This document shows positions 61,102 through 64,000 of a stretch of 64,000 bases of DNA, one piece after another. How positions within the stretch are numbered: position 1 is the first letter of the stretch; each line of letters begins with the position of its first letter. Made by a program: the position numbers and the translations under genes. The notes under the pieces were generated by a model. The model was not told the origin of the DNA and searched no databases. It saw nothing but the letters and a program-made list of their open reading frames with translations. Origin of the DNA: Cardiocondyla obscurior (taxonomy: Eukaryota > Arthropoda > Insecta > Hymenoptera > Formicidae); contig NC_091866.1 of assembly GCF_019399895.1 (NCBI RefSeq), positions 9,417,308 through 9,481,307 on the forward strand, in the 5' to 3' direction.

Positions 61102-63431
61102 ATTATTGTTCAATAATTAAAAATATTTAAAAATATAGAACAAATTAAGATTATTTTTAAAATCGTACTCTTTTCACTCCTACCATTCTTTTTTTTTTTT
61201 AACATAAAAAAAGAACATTTATAAATACGTAGTTTGATACGTATAATTAACGTAAGTCGCAACAAAATAATTTAAACCGTGAAATAATTAAATATTTAAT
61301 AAAATAAAAAAAAAATGAAAGACTTATGAATTTGTTATCCGCCGCAAATTCGCTCGTATATAATGCGGCGTATTTGTATAAAGAGGGTACTGAGTAAATC
61401 GCAGGAAACTGACGAATCTCGCATACCAATGAGACTACTCAGACTTCTCCTTTTACCCTAATCAGGATGCAGCCCTTGACGCGCGATGCAACCCCTCTAT
61501 CTCGGCTATTTCTGGAGCTACCGGCTTTACTTTGCTTCGAGGGTTGCGGCTCGAGGCGAGCACTGGCCGACTTGGAGGAAAACGGTGATGCAACAGGGGT
61601 TGGCGAAACGAGGATCTTAGTACATTCAAGACGGTGGTTGGCACGAGGTGTTACATTCCATCCGAGATTTTCAAATTACCGGATTATGCCAGGAAAACTG
61701 GCTGGCGCAGCAACTATCTAAGACGCTTAACGTCGTCGACACGGGTCGCATGGTTTTAAGTGACGATCATCCTAACACCTCTTCCATCCCCCCCTCCCAC
61801 CCTTCTCCGCCGCTCTCTCAGGTTCCCTTGCAAAGTGAACGAATGAAGTTCGAGATTTAGTAGCTTCTTGTGCAGACAGCACCTAACGAACAGTGCTATC
61901 GATAATCCTTTGATATGCAAAACTTTAAGAATTGCCAATCCGCGAGGCGCTTTCGTGAGAGAAAAAAAAAATTTTTCTATTTTATAACAAAGTGCGCAAC
62001 GTTGTTTCAAACTGATGAACGCCAAGTATTTTTCCACTTTGTATCGGCTTTTGGTTCACTCCAATAATAAAAACTTCATCTTTTTTTTCTATAGCTTTGA
62101 AATAATAATCATGAAGGTGGAATAATCGCGCAACGATCGTGAGATAAAGGGTCACAAAATAGCAGATCGACATTCCCTCTGTTTGTAAATTATTCCGAAC
62201 TATTCGGCGTGTTGCAACTAAAACACGATTGAAATAGTTTTCTTTTGCATTGCGATTTCAAAAGCTAGCATTTATATCCCGCGGAATTGCAAATTATGTC
62301 GATCGCGATGACGTATCTCAGAACTTTTATCAAATTCAATATTCAACCGTTTTGGTACGCTCGAGGAATAATTATCATCGAGATATCACATCGGAATGTT
62401 AATATATGTATAACATCGCCTAACGATTCCCTGCTAATTACTCCTCCTATATTACATTTCATGTCATTACGTATGTCGTTATGTTAAATATTAGTCTCAA
62501 AACACAGAAATACATTCATAAAATTAAAACCAATAAAACGTAAATGCGTTTTCCCATCATATTTTCGATATTAAATACAACTAAATTTAATCTTTTGCGG
62601 ATTCGGTATCAAAGTGAATTCAATATGGTTTACGGTTTAGCTTTTATCACACCTTTTTTCGCAAAGGTGGTCCGTTCGTTGAAATTAATTTAGAAACACA
62701 GAAGTGCATTCTGTGTTTTTATATTTATGTATCGAATGCACTTTACGGATGTAAAATGATATTGATAAAGTTCAGAACCAGCAAGAGCAAAGAAAAAAAA
62801 AAAAAAGAATAATAATGAAAACTTTTTTTACTTCTACTCCAAAGAAATTCTTATGACAGATAGAGTTGTAATGTTTTGAAAGGGCAATGTACTGGGATCC
62901 GTTACGTCAGACAATTCTATCAGCGATCGGCAACCCGATTCCACGGTTTTTACGCTTGCGATTGTGGAAAGCGCGAGATCGCTCATGCGATACGCGCACG
63001 GCACAGATAATATCGCGCCATCCGATCAATAGTTTAGCTGAAGAATAGAACGGCGAGGCGCAATCGATCAGTTTACCATTGTTGACGAACCGGACCGACG
63101 AAAACCCGCCGTGACTTCCTTGATGACGAAAAGATGCCTTTACATAAGACGACAGTGAATGACACAATCGCCGGTTCTTTACAATTTCTTAGATCAATAG
63201 ATCGATCGAACGACAGTCGGTCTTCAAAGTCTCGGACGGGTATTCGTGCGACGGAGCTCTTTTCTTTGGCGGCAACTTCTGCGGACGATGGTTGCGAAAT
63301 TAGCGAAGCGCAAGTCAAATTGCTCGATCAAATGATTGGCCACAGCGCGACAACTTGCGAGATCGATACGAATACGTGCAATGTCCATTGTTTTACAGCG
63401 CGAAAGATTTTATTTAAAAAGGTGGGAGCGA
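61102..63431. other. Upstream region of the prohormone-like gene; nothing recognised
   Basis: AT-rich DNA with poly-A/T runs. A frame at 61467-61721 (start MQPLTRDATPLSRLF) and another at 63134-63436 are open but match nothing. The 63.1-63.4 kb stretch directly before the TATA box is more GC-rich and would be the proximal promoter. Confidence 0.5.
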
Positions 63432-63439
63432 TATAAAAG
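63432..63439 (+). promoter_or_regulatory. TATA box of the prohormone-like gene
   Basis: TATAAAAG lies 77 bases before the ATG at 63509. A start about 30 bases downstream, near 63462, would make 63509 the first ATG of the message. No textbook initiator is present at the expected place. Confidence 0.45.
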
Positions 63440-63508
63440 ATTCAGCGAGATAGATTGAACGGGCAAGGGATCGTTGAAACCGACAGGATTAAAGTAATCT
63501 TACGCGAG

Positions 63509-64000
63509 ATGTATTGGAAACTGTTCGTGTCACTGCTCCCGCACCTGCTTGTTTGTAACTCCTTGGCCAGGTCTGTTATTTACGAAAATGCCGAGGACGA
63601 CGTCGCCGCCGTTGGCTCTTTAATTCGCGAGGTACGTCAACCGGCGCCGTTAAAAATCGCCATGGAAATAAAGGACCTAATAAGTGCCGGTAACGCACCG
63701 AAGTCACAAGATACTAAAAAACGCATGAAAAATGCATCTGGTATGTTCTCTAATACTTAATAAAATAAGATAAAAAAAATTATGCACTAGAAAAGCCAGG
63801 GATAATTTTAGAAATTTAATTTGTTATATATTAACTGTATAATAATTGCCTTTTTTTCTTTCTTTCTCTCTCTCTTTCGCTTTCTCTGTTTCTCTCTTCT
63901 AAAATATGTCAAATTAATGTTGCCGCTGAATGCTGAATTTCGAGAACGCGTTAGGTGTCTTGTTGAGCGTAACAAGAGCGGACAACAATGTGGTTTTAGG
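63509..64000 (+). CDS. Secreted prohormone-like precursor, 5' part (continues beyond window)
   Basis: Exon 1 is 63509-63740 and exon 2 starts at 63945. The 77 codons of exon 1 begin with a clear signal peptide (MYWKLFVSLLPHLLVCNSLA), then an acidic to neutral propeptide (SVIYENAEDDVAAVGSL...), a KKR convertase-type site at residues 70-72 and an N-glycosylation sequon (NAS) at 75-77. The donor is TCTG|GTATGT, phase 1. The acceptor TTCGAG at 63939-63944 is the first AG after a long CT-rich tract and restores the frame as ERVRCLVERNKSGQQCGFR, adding two cysteines 11 apart. The start was chosen at ATG 63509 because upstream in-frame sequence has only a TTG. Architecture fits a neuropeptide or small secreted hormone; the family is not recognised and the C terminus is missing. 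Confidence 0.6.
63741..63944 (+). other. Intron of the prohormone-like gene
   Basis: 204 bases from GTATGT to TTCGAG, with a strong C/T-rich tract at about 63850-63900. A second AG at 63953-63954 (GTTAG) would give a different, cysteine-free frame and is the main alternative acceptor. Confidence 0.5.

Noticed and set aside
1..64000. tRNA genes, CRISPR arrays, bacterial-type operons and telomeric TTAGG arrays
   Set aside because: I looked for T-arm GGTTCGA-type boxes, regular direct repeats and TTAGG tandems and found none that hold up.

Overview
The window looks like insect nuclear DNA, most likely from a hymenopteran such as an ant. Genes are spliced with GT-AG introns, the one recognisable gene has a clear animal orthologue, CpG is not depleted, and poly-A/poly-T runs and GA/CT microsatellites are abundant. 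The species call is inference from composition only.

Bases 1-10615 hold the 3' half of an ANKS1-type gene (ankyrin repeat, SAM and PTB domain adaptor; relatives are vertebrate ANKS1A/ANKS1B and Drosophila CG4393) on the + strand. Seven exons join in frame to give 680 residues: a short conserved pre-SAM segment, two SAM domains, a coiled/proline-rich linker, a complete PTB domain and a long Ser/Thr/Asn-rich tail. The ankyrin exons must lie upstream of base 1.

Bases 10616-63430 are a stretch of more than 50 kb without a recognisable protein family. It alternates AT-rich DNA with CpG-rich islands (about 18.9-20.0, 23.9-24.4, 27.2-28.2, 30.9-31.4, 32.7-34.3, 43.2-45.0, 46.2-47.6, 52.0-52.6, 54.2-54.8, 56.0-56.8 and 58.6-59.3 kb). 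Inside it I support only weak or local features. These are a well-formed TATA+Inr core promoter at 27.52-27.56 kb; several short ORFs or exon-like islands below 60 codons (13.3 kb on the - strand; 32.4, 44.2, 49.1 and 60.6 kb on the + strand); a codon-multiple minisatellite in a possible LTR remnant at 37.2-37.8 kb; palindromes; and microsatellites. It could be intergenic regulatory DNA, long introns of a gene whose exons I cannot identify, or host for non-coding RNAs.

The last 570 bases start a second good gene: a TATA box at 63432, an ATG at 63509, a signal peptide, a KKR processing site, an intron, and a second exon bringing two cysteines. It reads as a secreted prohormone-like precursor that continues past the window end. 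I do not recognise the family. No tRNA, rRNA, known microRNA, CRISPR or complete transposon was seen.
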